In this document: positions 25,401 to 34,079 of the stretch, one piece after another
Position numbering within the stretch: the stretch's first letter is position 1
Layout of the letters: each line of letters opens with the position of its first letter
From: JARIHD01 sp964610985
Lineage (GTDB): Bacteria > Patescibacteriota > Saccharimonadia > Saccharimonadales > UBA4665
Length of the DNA: 51,525 nucleotides
Direction: 5' to 3'
NCBI GenBank assembly: GCA_964610985.1
Contig: CAZSZJ010000006.1
Coordinates: 1 to 51,525, forward strand
Notes under the pieces: generated by a model
Told to the model about the DNA's origin: nothing
Seen by the model: the letters and a program-made list of their open reading frames with translations, nothing else
Databases searched by the model: none
Made by a program: the position numbers and the translations under genes

Positions 25401-26194
25401 ATATACTCTATCTTGGTGACATTATGGCCGAACCGGGCATTCGTGTGGTTGAAAAGGTGCTGCCAGTTTTGCGGCGTGAGCACGAAGTTGACCTGGTTAT
25501 CGCTCAGGCCGAAAACCTATCAGATGGCAAGGGCATCCGGCCGGAAGACGTTGCACGCATCCGCAAAGCCGGCGTTGCTTTTTGTACCGGCGGCAATCAC
25601 ACATTGTATCGTAAAGAGATCTACCCGCAGTTGAACGACCCCAATCAACCTGTAATTCGTCCCGCAAACTACCCCGTTGGCACGCCTGGGCTCGGCTACA
25701 AATATATCAACACCATGAAGGGTGAGGTGCTGATGGTCAGTTTGCTCGGCAAGATTGTCGGCAAAGACGCCGACCTGCTGCTGGACAATCCTTTGCTGAC
25801 TATAGACAAGATTTTGGCCGACGAAGAACAGCACAAAAAAGTGGCTACCATCATCAATTTTCACGGTGATTTTAGCAGTGAAAAAATGATTATCGGCTAC
25901 TATTTGGATGGCCGGGCAACAGCGGTGATTGGCGATCATTGGCATGTACCGACTGCCGATGCGGATGTTTTGCCAAAGGGTACGGCACACATTACCGATG
26001 TGGGTATGTGCGGGTCTTTGGACTCCTCGCTTGGCGTGACCCTTGATAGTCTTATTCCGCGCTGGCGTGACGGCTACCAAACCAAAAACGAACTAGAAAC
26101 GGGTGGTCGCATGCAGTTTAACGCGCTGCTCATAACCACGGACGATCGAACTGGTCTCGCGACAGCCGTCCAGCATATCCGTCAGATCTTTTAG
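25397..26194 (+). CDS. ymdB: YmdB-family metallophosphoesterase
   Basis: 265 aa. Binuclear metal ligands are visible at D8 (LYLGDIM), E39-N40 (AQAENLSDGKG), N67-H68 (TGGNHTL), H156 (INFHGDF) and H181/H183 (IGDHWHV), and the family DVGMCGS segment is present. In Bacillus subtilis YmdB is a phosphodiesterase affecting biofilm and motility genes, and its gene lies next to rny. The same linkage appears here with two genes inserted. ATGA overlap with the HAD gene indicates one operon from the promoter at 22518. Confidence 0.94.
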   Translation: MNILYLGDIMAEPGIRVVEKVLPVLRREHEVDLVIAQAENLSDGKGIRPEDVARIRKAGVAFCTGGNHTLYRKEIYPQLNDPNQPVIRPANYPVGTPGLGYKYINTMKGEVLMVSLLGKIVGKDADLLLDNPLLTIDKILADEEQHKKVATIINFHGDFSSEKMIIGYYLDGRATAVIGDHWHVPTADADVLPKGTAHITDVGMCGSLDSSLGVTLDSLIPRWRDGYQTKNELETGGRMQFNALLITTDDRTGLATAVQHIRQIF

Positions 26195-26376
26195 TCTTCT
26201 TTGCCGCCAAACCCGATAACAGCAACGACAACGGTGGTGAGTGCATTAATAATAACGATCCGCACGCCGTCGAGATCGCGTTGGATGGCCATCAGAATGG
26301 CGCTGGCGAGCCAGATGGTGGCGATAACGCCCGCAGTGTATGGGTACTTAATAAAGAGTAAGAGTTCTTTAAGCAT
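26191..26376 (-). CDS. Tiny two-helix membrane protein downstream of the UbiB-like kinase
   Basis: 61 aa, MLKELLLFIKYPYTAG start, with two hydrophobic segments (about 14-30 and 38-56) and a charged end (GGKED). The start overlaps the 3' end of the UbiB-like gene by 8 nt, and the stop overlaps the convergent YmdB stop by 4 nt. It is real rather than a shadow because of hydrophobic periodicity and tight packing. It may be a membrane partner of the kinase-like protein. Confidence 0.65.
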   Translation of the reverse strand: MLKELLLFIKYPYTAGVIATIWLASAILMAIQRDLDGVRIVIINALTTVVVAVIGFGGKED

Positions 26377-28024
26377 GTTTTTCCTCTGGGGTTAGATTTT
26401 CGGCGATTTCGGGCGGCAGACCCACGGGAATTTCGCTGGCGGCCGCAACACGGGCGCTGGGCAGGTCAATACGATTGAGGAGCTGACGAAACAGCGCCGG
26501 ATCTCGCACGGCAACGCGCTCCAGCCACCGGTTAATGGTGTCGATGGCGCGCGTCACGCTTACTGGTGAGTCGGCCAGACGTACAATGTCGCCATGCTCA
26601 TTGGCGACGCGCATTACGGATTGTGCCAGTACATATGCCACAACTTGTTCGCGGCGTCCCAATGCTTCTACCATTGCCATGTAGGTCTGACCGGCACGCA
26701 GAATTTCGGAGGATTCCAGATGAACGACAAGCCCCAAGCGGTTGCCTTTATTTACCAATTGGTTGAAAGCCTGTAGCACGTGTCCTTCCGCCAGAATATC
26801 TTTGACGTCGCCCGTGCCCATGGCGCTGTCGAACATACTTTGGACGACACGCCCGACATCTTTTAGCAGATCATGTTGCGGCTTGAGCGGGTTTGCAGGC
26901 GTCGCTCCGGCGGGTGTAGGCGAATGGTGCTGACTTGGCAAAAATGTGCTGATCTTTTTAAGTGCGCGGTACAGATCATTTACAAAGAAGCGGATAAACT
27001 GCTCAAACAAAACGCCGACGTCTCCACGGTCGCTGTATAACAGATGCCACTGTTCGAGAACGCCAAACAAAGCAGCCTTGTTGCGCGGGGCAGGGGCTGA
27101 AATGCCAAAGTCGATCATGCCGACGCGGTTGTTGGTCATAAAGCGGATGTTGCCAGGGTGCGGGTCGCCTTGTATGCGAGGCAGGCTAAATGCGCCGCTG
27201 AGGCATTCGACGCCCAGAACGCGAAGCTGTTCGTCGAGGTCCGATCCCAGATGCTCACGTACGTAGGCAGCGGTATCCACACCCTGAGCACGCATTTTGA
27301 GGAGTTCGGCCCCGGAAATGCCCTCAACGTATTCTTGGACGATAATGTGTTTGGTGCAAAGATCCATGTACGTTTGGGGAATGAAAAAGCGAGAGTCGTG
27401 TCGGTAGGCCTGGTACAGATCCTGGGCAAACTGCGCCTCTGCTAAATAGTCGGTTTCGCCGAGAGTGGCACTGCGGAATTCGCGGTAAGCTTCGCTCATA
27501 TTGACGGTCATATCGCGGAATTCGCGGGCGGCAAAACGCTTACTAAACAGGCCAAGCAAACGCAGGTCAAATTTGAGTAGTTCGCGCACCATGGGGCGCA
27601 GCACTTTAATAATAATCTGCTTACCGTCGCTATGTTGTCCCATGTAAACCTGGCCAAAACTGCCGGCCGCAAACGGTTCGGGCTGCACCAGAACAATATT
27701 CTGTAATTGCTCAGGCGAGAGTTCTTTTTGTAGGGTGGCTACGATGTCTAGTGGCTCGTGGTCGACATCTTCAAAGATCTTGAGTTTGCTAGGACTTTGC
27801 CAGCGGCGCATGACCGGCGTGTTGAATAAAACGCCCTGCAAAAATTTGATGTATACACCGCCGAGTGCCAAGAATTCATCACAAATTAAATTGTACATCT
27901 CCTGGTCGCGTCGTCGTTTGCGCAGGTAGTACACTTTTGCGCCGAGTTGCGCTAGGCGCCGTGTGCGGCTGCGCTTTAGGGCGGCTAATTTGGTTTCGCG
28001 TCGTCGTTTGCGTACGGTAACCAC
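26369..28024 (-). CDS. UbiB/ABC1/AarF-family atypical kinase
   Basis: 551 aa with a GTG start. A basic N-terminus (1-40) precedes the UbiB kinase-like domain: nucleotide loop FAAGSFGQVY (118-127), Lys140 (IIIKVLRP), ExD/E region GETDYLAEA (189-197), catalytic QGDPHPGN (285-292) and DFG (305-307). Family members support quinone or lipid metabolism. Two signature elements are altered. The KxGQ motif reads KFLQ (60-63) and the alanine-rich AAAS loop reads AAGS, changes that in COQ8A relatives affect nucleotide choice and autophosphorylation. A Pro-rich linker (about 370-385) leads to a helical C-terminal region. Small membrane-protein genes flank it on both sides in one operon. Confidence 0.93.
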   Translation of the reverse strand: MVTVRKRRRETKLAALKRSRTRRLAQLGAKVYYLRKRRRDQEMYNLICDEFLALGGVYIKFLQGVLFNTPVMRRWQSPSKLKIFEDVDHEPLDIVATLQKELSPEQLQNIVLVQPEPFAAGSFGQVYMGQHSDGKQIIIKVLRPMVRELLKFDLRLLGLFSKRFAAREFRDMTVNMSEAYREFRSATLGETDYLAEAQFAQDLYQAYRHDSRFFIPQTYMDLCTKHIIVQEYVEGISGAELLKMRAQGVDTAAYVREHLGSDLDEQLRVLGVECLSGAFSLPRIQGDPHPGNIRFMTNNRVGMIDFGISAPAPRNKAALFGVLEQWHLLYSDRGDVGVLFEQFIRFFVNDLYRALKKISTFLPSQHHSPTPAGATPANPLKPQHDLLKDVGRVVQSMFDSAMGTGDVKDILAEGHVLQAFNQLVNKGNRLGLVVHLESSEILRAGQTYMAMVEALGRREQVVAYVLAQSVMRVANEHGDIVRLADSPVSVTRAIDTINRWLERVAVRDPALFRQLLNRIDLPSARVAAASEIPVGLPPEIAENLTPEEKHA

Positions 28025-28027
28025 GAC

Positions 28028-28189
28028 CTACCGCCTGCTCGTAAAGCCGATAAAAAACAGCGCCAAAGTAGAAACAATGGCCGTAATATAGAGGTGAAAG
28101 ATTTGGTCGGCGGCGTGCCGCGTCGTGGCCATCAGAATAACTGCTACCCAGATCAGTACGATAGAAGCGAAGATGGACGCATACTTCAT
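28028..28189 (-). CDS. Tiny two-helix membrane protein upstream of the UbiB-like kinase
   Basis: 53 aa from ATG 28189 (an in-frame ATG at 28195 is possible). The sequence MKYASIFASIVLIWVAVILM forms helix 1, and AIVSTLALFFIGF forms helix 2, ending in SRR. An extended -10 (28199-28207) ends 9 nt before ATG 28189, so the message is probably leaderless. The stop lies 3 nt before the UbiB-like GTG. Similar in size and topology to the small protein at the other end of the operon. Confidence 0.7.
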   Translation of the reverse strand: MKYASIFASIVLIWVAVILMATTRHAADQIFHLYITAIVSTLALFFIGFTSRR

Positions 28190-28198
28190 GGTCATCAC

Positions 28199-28207
28199 AT
28201 TATAGCA
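28199..28207 (-). promoter_or_regulatory. Extended -10 promoter of the UbiB-like operon
   Basis: On the minus strand, TGC plus a perfect TATAAT ends 9 nt before ATG 28189. The rest of 28208-28433 shows no gene; it separates this promoter from the divergent gene at 28434. Confidence 0.6.
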
Positions 28208-28433
28208 GTAAAAGAGAGGGGAGAAAGTTCGAAACAGAGGTCGTTGTACATAAAGCTATATAGCAGCAAACTTGAGACATAAGCAAGACTATGCCCAAGC
28301 AATACATAAAGACGATTCCAGCATCATGCCAGAAAATTACAAGACTTCCGTGATCACTGAACGAAGGATACGCTAAAGATGTTGTCAGTTTGGCAACTAT
28401 ACAAAGTAAATTAACAATAGAAAGGGTGGAAAA

Positions 28434-29276
28434 ATGAGCGTACAGCTTGAAATTCAAGACGGCTCGCCGCATTGGTGGCTGAGTCCCGACGTCTGGACCG
28501 TACCAGGCGACGATCCGGAAGGAGCGCCAGGACTACCGATCGCCGGTCAATCATGCTATATGTGGGCAAGAGTTCACAATACTGGAACCGATGCAGTCGC
28601 AAATGCAACCGTTCGATTTTATTGGGCTAATCCGTCGGTTGGATTTGATCGCACTAGTGCCAACTACATCGGTAGTGCTAATGTATCATTAAATAGTGGT
28701 GAAACGAAAGAAGTTTTGTGTTTGGTTGCGTGGCAACCAGTGTTTGTCAATAATGGACATATTTGTGTTTTAGCTGAGGCATTCCATGCTACGGCCGATC
28801 CGTTGCCAGCCTCCCCGGCCTTTAATGTGCCCACCGACCGGCATGTGGCACAGCGCAATCTTTCGGTGCTCATGACTGCGCCGATGAAAATGGCGTTTTC
28901 GATGGCGTTTGAAATTCATAATACCGAACGAAAAGCGCGTAACTTTACGATCAAAACCAAACTCGGTGAACTGGCAGAACTGCGCCCACTGGCCAAAACA
29001 ATCGGTCAACTCCCGACCGGTAAAGGTAAGGTGCAAAACGTCGGTTTCATAAAGGCCGCCGTTCCTTGTAATAGCGACGAAAAACCACAGCCAGTTGTAG
29101 AGCGCCTCGAAGTCGCGCCTGGCGGCCGAGTCGGCTTGACAGTAACTGGCGAGTTAGAGGGCGATGTCGCACTCGTGCATGTCATCCAAGAGGTTGATGG
29201 TAAAGAAGTTGGCGGCCTCAGTGCAGTGGTTGTAAAGGGCGGTGCAGAAACGCGCGTCAAGAAAGGAAAGGCGTAA
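28434..29276 (+). CDS. Ig-like (CARDB-type) protein, first gene of a two-gene module
   Basis: 280 aa, strong AAAGGGTGGA site before the ATG, and no signal peptide. The N-terminal region (GSPHWWLSPDVWTVPGDDP) leads into an Ig/CARDB-like beta domain (about 35-135): CYMWARVHNTGTDAVANATV, FYWANPSVG, GSANVSLNSGETKEVLCLV and NNGHICVLAEAF. A second beta-rich part (140-280) has NLSVLMTAPMKMAF and ends in a basic tail (RVKKGKA). I recall similar uncharacterised proteins in other phyla but cannot assign a function. It is in an operon with the next gene, whose start lies 5 nt past its stop. Confidence 0.82.
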   Translation: MSVQLEIQDGSPHWWLSPDVWTVPGDDPEGAPGLPIAGQSCYMWARVHNTGTDAVANATVRFYWANPSVGFDRTSANYIGSANVSLNSGETKEVLCLVAWQPVFVNNGHICVLAEAFHATADPLPASPAFNVPTDRHVAQRNLSVLMTAPMKMAFSMAFEIHNTERKARNFTIKTKLGELAELRPLAKTIGQLPTGKGKVQNVGFIKAAVPCNSDEKPQPVVERLEVAPGGRVGLTVTGELEGDVALVHVIQEVDGKEVGGLSAVVVKGGAETRVKKGKA

Positions 29277-29281
29277 GGACT

Positions 29282-30886
29282 ATGGCAACGTTTGCAATTC
29301 CTAACCGGCCGTTTGCTACCGAACCGATCACAGGTATGATGACGCCCGACGGCATCTTTGAAGTGGCTCTGGGGCAACAAAGCATTAACGCACATGTCCA
29401 GAGTTCCAGCGGCGCAGCCGTAAACGTGCAGGTGTATGTCGAAAGCGTTTCCGACCCGGGTATCGTGGTGGATCCGGTCACGCACTTTATCGCCAGCGCT
29501 TCGCCAAATGTGCCGCATTTGTTTACCTGGCAGGCCGATTTTACAGCGGCGAGTCCCGGCAAACACCTGATTAGTTTCATCGTTGAGACGCCGGGTGGCG
29601 GCAGCCAGCGCATCATTAAAAAGATATTTGTAACCAAAATGGCATACGACCCGGCGACCGAAGGCTACACTATAAGTTGTCCCGAAGGCACGATGGGCGT
29701 GATCTTTAAGCAAATGCTTGGGCCAAAGAATCCGCTTTGCTGCCGCGGCGAAAAAGAGGACTGCGCTGACGGCGTTTGCCGGCCACGCCAGGCTTTGCGC
29801 GCTGCCTTGAATACCGCCGCAAACTTGGCCGCCGCAGACAATAACCAAAAGAATTTGCTGCATTACCTGGTACGCGGCTTTAAAGGCCACGAACGAGACT
29901 TTACATTCTGCGCTCCCCAGGTGTTAGTGAGCGAGGTTGAGACCTTAGTCCTACCTACGCCCCCCTATAGTGGCCAATACGGCGATTTACCTTTCCAGGA
30001 TCCGTGGTGGAAGGTACTTTTTGCGATTCTGGCATTAATCCTACTCATCGCGGCGGCTATTGCCGAAGCGGTGGACGGATCGGGTAGCATAACAGTCGGA
30101 GCTAGCGGCACACATGATCTACCAAGCGGTTCGGGCGGTAGTTGCTGTACGCCCACGGCTTCTGGCGGCGGGACCAGCTATATTGCAGCCGGGTTGCTGG
30201 CCGCAGCTGCCACCATGGCGGTCATTGCTGGCGCGAGTGATGTTCGTGACCCATACCGAAAAGGTCAGGACAATACCACGCCAGACAACCCCAGCGAGAT
30301 AACTGTCGCCGAAGCGCTCAGTATGAAGTTCAATTATCCCGAGCCCGTCATTCCGGGCACGCCGTTTAGGGTAGGACTGGACTTTAAATATGTCCGTACA
30401 ACCAATGTCAAAACCTATACCTACGAGGCTAGCGAGACCAATGCCAACATTCACCTGCTGGATCACTACGAGATCAACGCGCCCGATGTGGTGCGCGCTT
30501 ATCAGCGCGAACTATTCGTCGTCGAGGCCAAGTTCTTTGACGCGGATAAAAAGCTGATTCGTGGCAGTCAGTTGTTCGTGCAATGCTACTTGATTGGGCC
30601 AGAAGGTCAGCTGCGTAAGTTTGCCCTGCAAGACAATGGTTTGCAGGCCGACGCGACCTCAAGCGATGGCACCTACACTGGTGCGATCCGCTTTAGCACC
30701 AAAGATAAGGGCTTGTGGAAATACTTTGTGCTCGCACAAGATGTCAACACGGCCGATCCAAACCTGGAGCCGGAGGAGGCGGCCCAGATCATTGGCGGCA
30801 TGATCATGACCGACCAATTGAGCATTACATTTAGTGGCGGCGTTTGTCCGCTGGTTGCCGATGGTGATGTAAATGTGATTGGCTAA
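29282..30886 (+). CDS. Large membrane-associated beta-rich protein, second gene of the module
   Basis: 534 aa with TAAGGA just upstream. The N-terminal ~120 residues are beta-rich (FEVALGQQSINAHVQSSS). A cysteine cluster follows (CCRGEKEDCADGVC, about 158-171). Two hydrophobic segments are near the middle (about 243-264 and 299-317), separated by a Gly/Ser/Cys loop (SGSGGSCCTPTASGGG). The C-terminal third is Ig-like and ends with the D-x-G...D-x-T motif LQDNGLQADATSSDGTYTG typical of extracellular beta-sandwich domains. There is no N-terminal signal peptide. It could form a membrane complex with the preceding protein, but the function is unknown. Confidence 0.82.
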   Translation: MATFAIPNRPFATEPITGMMTPDGIFEVALGQQSINAHVQSSSGAAVNVQVYVESVSDPGIVVDPVTHFIASASPNVPHLFTWQADFTAASPGKHLISFIVETPGGGSQRIIKKIFVTKMAYDPATEGYTISCPEGTMGVIFKQMLGPKNPLCCRGEKEDCADGVCRPRQALRAALNTAANLAAADNNQKNLLHYLVRGFKGHERDFTFCAPQVLVSEVETLVLPTPPYSGQYGDLPFQDPWWKVLFAILALILLIAAAIAEAVDGSGSITVGASGTHDLPSGSGGSCCTPTASGGGTSYIAAGLLAAAATMAVIAGASDVRDPYRKGQDNTTPDNPSEITVAEALSMKFNYPEPVIPGTPFRVGLDFKYVRTTNVKTYTYEASETNANIHLLDHYEINAPDVVRAYQRELFVVEAKFFDADKKLIRGSQLFVQCYLIGPEGQLRKFALQDNGLQADATSSDGTYTGAIRFSTKDKGLWKYFVLAQDVNTADPNLEPEEAAQIIGGMIMTDQLSITFSGGVCPLVADGDVNVIG

Positions 30887-30916
30887 AAGTAAGTGGTAAA
30901 AGGCAGGGGCTTGTGC

Positions 30917-30922
30917 TATACT
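30917..30922 (+). promoter_or_regulatory. -10 element upstream of tRNA-Pro(TGG)
   Basis: TATACT lies 31 nt before the tRNA 5' end, inside a short inverted repeat (GGGGC...GCCCC). Confidence 0.4.
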
Positions 30923-30953
30923 AGCCCCTGTTACGCCATAAAAGGCAAACACC

Positions 30954-31030
30954 CGGGGTGTGGCGCAGTTGGCTAGCGCGCGCGGTTTGGGACCGCGAGG
31001 TCGAAGGTTCGAGTCCTTTCACCCCGACCA
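30954..31030 (+). tRNA. tRNA-Pro (anticodon TGG)
   Basis: Acceptor stem CGGGGTG/CACCCCG (30954-30960 / 31020-31026), anticodon stem CGCGG/CCGCG with loop TTTGGGA (anticodon 30988-30990), T arm GAAGG-TTCGAGT-CCTTT with one G-T pair, discriminator A and encoded CCA. The C1-G72 pair is typical of bacterial tRNA-Pro. Confidence 0.96.
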
Positions 31031-31044
31031 CTAAAGAAACGAAA

Positions 31045-31068
31045 AAAAGAACCCTTCAGGGTTCTTTT
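31045..31068 (+). terminator. Rho-independent terminator after tRNA-Pro(TGG)
   Basis: A perfect 10-bp stem AAAAGAACCC/GGGTTCTTTT with loop TTCA. The symmetric A/T tracts let it also end the convergent gene at 31101. Confidence 0.9.
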
Positions 31069-31100
31069 AGTTTTGTCTGAATTAATAGAACATAAGATGG

Positions 31101-31763
31101 CTATTCTTCGTGCCCGCCGCGACCCACGATAACGTTTTGTACGCCAAACATGCGAGGCCGCAACACCAGCAGTCGCATAAAGATGGTATGGATGTGCAGA
31201 GCGATTGCCAGTAGTGCAAAAGCGGCCAGTCCTTTAAGAATGTTTGGCCCTGTCAGTACCGTCCCGGCGTCCATCCGACCCAAGAGAATACAAAATGGCA
31301 CAATGACGCGCGCAAAAAAGATCAAGTAGATGATCCAAACAACAAGAGCAGCAGTGCGGAGGCCGAGACGGACTTCGCCTTCGACCCTCATGCGGTGCTT
31401 GAGCCCCGGGTCATTAATATATTCGACTTCGGAAATGGCGGTGTGAGCCTTTGCTGATATGTGATCCATTCCTTCCAGGAGCACATAGATAAGCAGTCCA
31501 ATAAATAACGCAAAAATAATAACCGACACATTATATGCAAAGGGGCTACTAAAAATGCCGTTAATAGCTGCGAGGGCATTGGACGACTCCTGAAAAATGG
31601 TGGTCAATCCATATGGCCCAAATAGATATACGTACAGTGCATTTTCGGGCGAAACATACGCCCAGTTGGTAAAGATAATAAGTGTCGCGCTTAAAAAAAC
31701 GGCAAGACTGCCGCTAAAGAGTGAGGGTAGCAAAAGAAGTGTTGTGAGCGTATAACGATGCAT
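31101..31763 (-). CDS. Multi-pass membrane protein, unknown function
   Basis: 220 aa. About five membrane helices: 8-34, 75-98, 134-156 and 175-200 are clear, with a weaker segment near 44-60. A polar cytoplasmic loop (about 100-130, MDHISAKAHTAISEVEYIND) and a tail ending GRGGHEE are also visible. No family is recognised. On the minus strand TATCAT (31772-31777) ends 8 nt before the ATG with no Shine-Dalgarno sequence, another leaderless-type start. Confidence 0.8.
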   Translation of the reverse strand: MHRYTLTTLLLLPSLFSGSLAVFLSATLIIFTNWAYVSPENALYVYLFGPYGLTTIFQESSNALAAINGIFSSPFAYNVSVIIFALFIGLLIYVLLEGMDHISAKAHTAISEVEYINDPGLKHRMRVEGEVRLGLRTAALVVWIIYLIFFARVIVPFCILLGRMDAGTVLTGPNILKGLAAFALLAIALHIHTIFMRLLVLRPRMFGVQNVIVGRGGHEE

Positions 31764-31941
31764 TTAGCACTATGATAAATGAAGATGCTGGGGGTCGTCT
31801 AGCTAGGCGCGGGAAAGGCTGTGCATAAATCCACTATTTTGTGAGTTTTACGCTTGCTAATCGGGCTGGCATTTTTATTTTTGTTGTGTCATGCTAAAAG
31901 CATTACCACTATTATCAAGCTAAAATTAAGGTAACATAGAA

Positions 31942-33600
31942 ATGAATCGTCTCTCTTTGACAGTGTTTGACCGAGGGTCCATTAAGCGCACTGGTGCAAT
32001 TATCGCAGGGGTACTCCTGGCACTGGCATCGTATATAACGTTTGCTGTGCCTTCAAAGGTAAGTGCCGCGGCTTGTGCCGCTCCGGCCACAGACTACGGA
32101 AGTGCTACGGCGACCATAAAAGTGGACACTGCTGCCACCTACCGCATCTGGAGCCGCGTGATGGCTGCTGATGCCTCAAATAACTCCTACCTCCTAGAAG
32201 TTGACGGCAACACTTGTTACGCCGTGGGCGACAGCAATAATTTACAGGCTGGTGTTTGGACATGGGTCGACTATCAAAACGGCTCTACCAGCAGTTCAAC
32301 CAAAATACAGCAAAGCCTGACCGCCGGTAGTCACACTATCAAGATGATCGGTCGAGAAGCCGGTGTAAAGCTGGGCCGAATATTGCTTGTTTCTGATTTA
32401 AACTGTGTTCCAACGGATACGGGCGACAACTGTGCAACGGCCGGTGATACCGAAGCTCCCGCAGTTGATGTTACTGCTCCCGCAGCCAATGCAACTGTTT
32501 CAGGTGCGGTCAATGTTACTGCCACGGCGACCGACAACGTAGGCGTAAGTAAAGTTGAATTCTATGTTAATGGCGCACTCAAATCATCCGCAACTACCAG
32601 TCCGTACACCTACAATTGGGATACAAAAACCATTGCCAACGGCCCTGTTAGTCTCATGGCTAAAGCCTACGACGCCGCTGGTAACAGCAACAGCGACACC
32701 ACTCAGGTTAATGTATCCAATGGTGACACCACCCCGCCAACGGTACCCGCGGGTATAACAGCTACTGCCGACGCCGCCAATAAGGTAACCGTCAAGTGGA
32801 GCGCAAGTACCGACAACACTGCAGTTACAGGCTACTGGGTTACGCGAAATGGCACGCCCGTGGCGCAGGTAACCACTGGTCTCCAGTATGTTGACCAAAC
32901 CGTTTTGCCGGCGACAGCTTACAGCTATAAGGTATCAGCCTACGACGCCGCCGGTAATACATCTGCACTGTCGGCAGGGGCCAATGTTACCACCCCGACC
33001 GCTCCCGACACACAGGCTCCAAGTGCTCCTACCGCCCTAAATGCAACCGCAGCTAGCTCGACGCAAATCAACTTAACCTGGACGACAAGCACTGACAATG
33101 TCGCGGTCGCAGCATACGATGTCTACCGCAGCGTAGGCACGGGTTCGGCTAGCAAAATTGCGAGCGTAACTACAACGAGCTACGGCGACACCGGGCTTAC
33201 TCCCTCTACCGCCTACACTTACTACGTAACCGCACGTGATAGTGCCGGCAACATGAGTCAGAACTCAGCATCTACTAGTGCGACAACGTCAGCTAAAACT
33301 AGCAAAGGCAGGGGACATATTAAGGGTCAAGTCACCTTCGGTGGGTCTAGCAGTGCCTTTGCAACACCCAAGGCATATGCCGCAACCCCAGGCGCACCTC
33401 ATGCCCAGGTCACATTAACCATTCTTGGAGCCCGCCGAGTTTATGATACTGATAGCAGGGGCCGCTACATCATAAGCGATGTACCCGCCGGTATATACCG
33501 AATACGTTACAGCGCGCCAGGCCATTACAGTAAAGTCGTGAAGGTTAAGGTCTCTAGCGACCAGACCAAAACGCAAAACGTAACGCTGCGCAAACGTTAA
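31942..33600 (+). CDS. Secreted multidomain surface protein (CBM-like, Ig, two FN3, carboxypeptidase-regulatory domain), copy 1
   Basis: 552 aa. Signal peptide with hydrophobic core at about 18-36 and an AxA-type site near SAA/AC. Domain order: a carbohydrate-binding-like beta domain (about 45-155; TYRIWSRVMAADASNNSYLLE), a bacterial Ig domain (165-260; GAVNVTATATDNVGVSKVEF), two fibronectin type III domains (265-350 and 355-447; VTVKWSASTDN, INLTWTTSTDN), then a carboxypeptidase-regulatory-like domain (455-552; VYDTDSRGRYIISDVPAGIYR). There is no sortase motif or C-terminal anchor. It is probably an adhesin or glycan-binding exported protein. A cupredoxin gene follows 25 nt later, and a close paralog pair lies at 35530-37598. 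Confidence 0.92.
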   Translation: MNRLSLTVFDRGSIKRTGAIIAGVLLALASYITFAVPSKVSAAACAAPATDYGSATATIKVDTAATYRIWSRVMAADASNNSYLLEVDGNTCYAVGDSNNLQAGVWTWVDYQNGSTSSSTKIQQSLTAGSHTIKMIGREAGVKLGRILLVSDLNCVPTDTGDNCATAGDTEAPAVDVTAPAANATVSGAVNVTATATDNVGVSKVEFYVNGALKSSATTSPYTYNWDTKTIANGPVSLMAKAYDAAGNSNSDTTQVNVSNGDTTPPTVPAGITATADAANKVTVKWSASTDNTAVTGYWVTRNGTPVAQVTTGLQYVDQTVLPATAYSYKVSAYDAAGNTSALSAGANVTTPTAPDTQAPSAPTALNATAASSTQINLTWTTSTDNVAVAAYDVYRSVGTGSASKIASVTTTSYGDTGLTPSTAYTYYVTARDSAGNMSQNSASTSATTSAKTSKGRGHIKGQVTFGGSSSAFATPKAYAATPGAPHAQVTLTILGARRVYDTDSRGRYIISDVPAGIYRIRYSAPGHYSKVVKVKVSSDQTKTQNVTLRKR

Positions 33601-33625
33601 CAGAGATTCAGAGGAGTAAATAACT

Positions 33626-34075
33626 ATGGAAACTTCAAACCTACATCAAAACGACGAAGTACCAATCATTAATACCCGGCCGCAGCGCCGCAAAACAGTT
33701 GGCCGTTGGCTGACCTTAGCCGTAGCCGTGGTGGTGGTCGGTGCAGCGTCACTGTTCGTTGTCCTACAGCAAAACGGTTCGAATAGTGTTCAGGCTGCGC
33801 CGAGTGCAACAGTCGAGGTATCTGCCAGCGGTTTTCAGCCTCAAACCATCCGTATCAAAAAAGGTGAAACAGTGACCTGGGTCAATAAAGACACGGCCGC
33901 TCATCACATTGTGGCCGACCCATTCACTAAGGATGAATCATCGCGCACGCTCAATAGTGACAGTCCCCTTGCACAAGACGAATCCTACACTTCAACCTTT
34001 GAAGAAGCCGGCACATTTAACTATCACGACCAAATTAATCCTGTGGCATTCCGCGGCACAGTAATTGTAGAGTAA
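33626..34075 (+). CDS. Membrane-anchored cupredoxin-like protein, copy 1, non-canonical metal site
   Basis: 149 aa, GAGGAG site upstream. One N-terminal helix (about 28-47) anchors a plastocyanin-like domain: ASGFQPQTIRIKKGETVTWVNKD, H93-H94 (AAHHIVADPF) and FNYHDQINPVAFRGTVIVE. The fold signature is clear, but the usual C-x(n)-H-x(n)-M copper loop is missing. Where the Cys would be, the sequence reads Tyr-His134-Asp, and no Met follows. It may bind copper through histidines, bind another metal, or bind none. It is in an operon with the surface protein before it and a beta-helix protein after it. Confidence 0.88.
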   Translation: METSNLHQNDEVPIINTRPQRRKTVGRWLTLAVAVVVVGAASLFVVLQQNGSNSVQAAPSATVEVSASGFQPQTIRIKKGETVTWVNKDTAAHHIVADPFTKDESSRTLNSDSPLAQDESYTSTFEEAGTFNYHDQINPVAFRGTVIVE

Positions 34076-34079
34076 TATC

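Noticed and set aside
3526..26194. UGA recoding as in Gracilibacteria
   Set aside because: UGA is used as a normal stop at gene ends (for example 18678-18680, 20864-20866 and 25398-25400) and no frame needs read-through.
30911..30935. Hairpin GGGGC...GCCCC as a terminator of the 29282 gene
   Set aside because: The stem is only 5 bp with a long loop, has no T tract and overlaps the tRNA -10 element.
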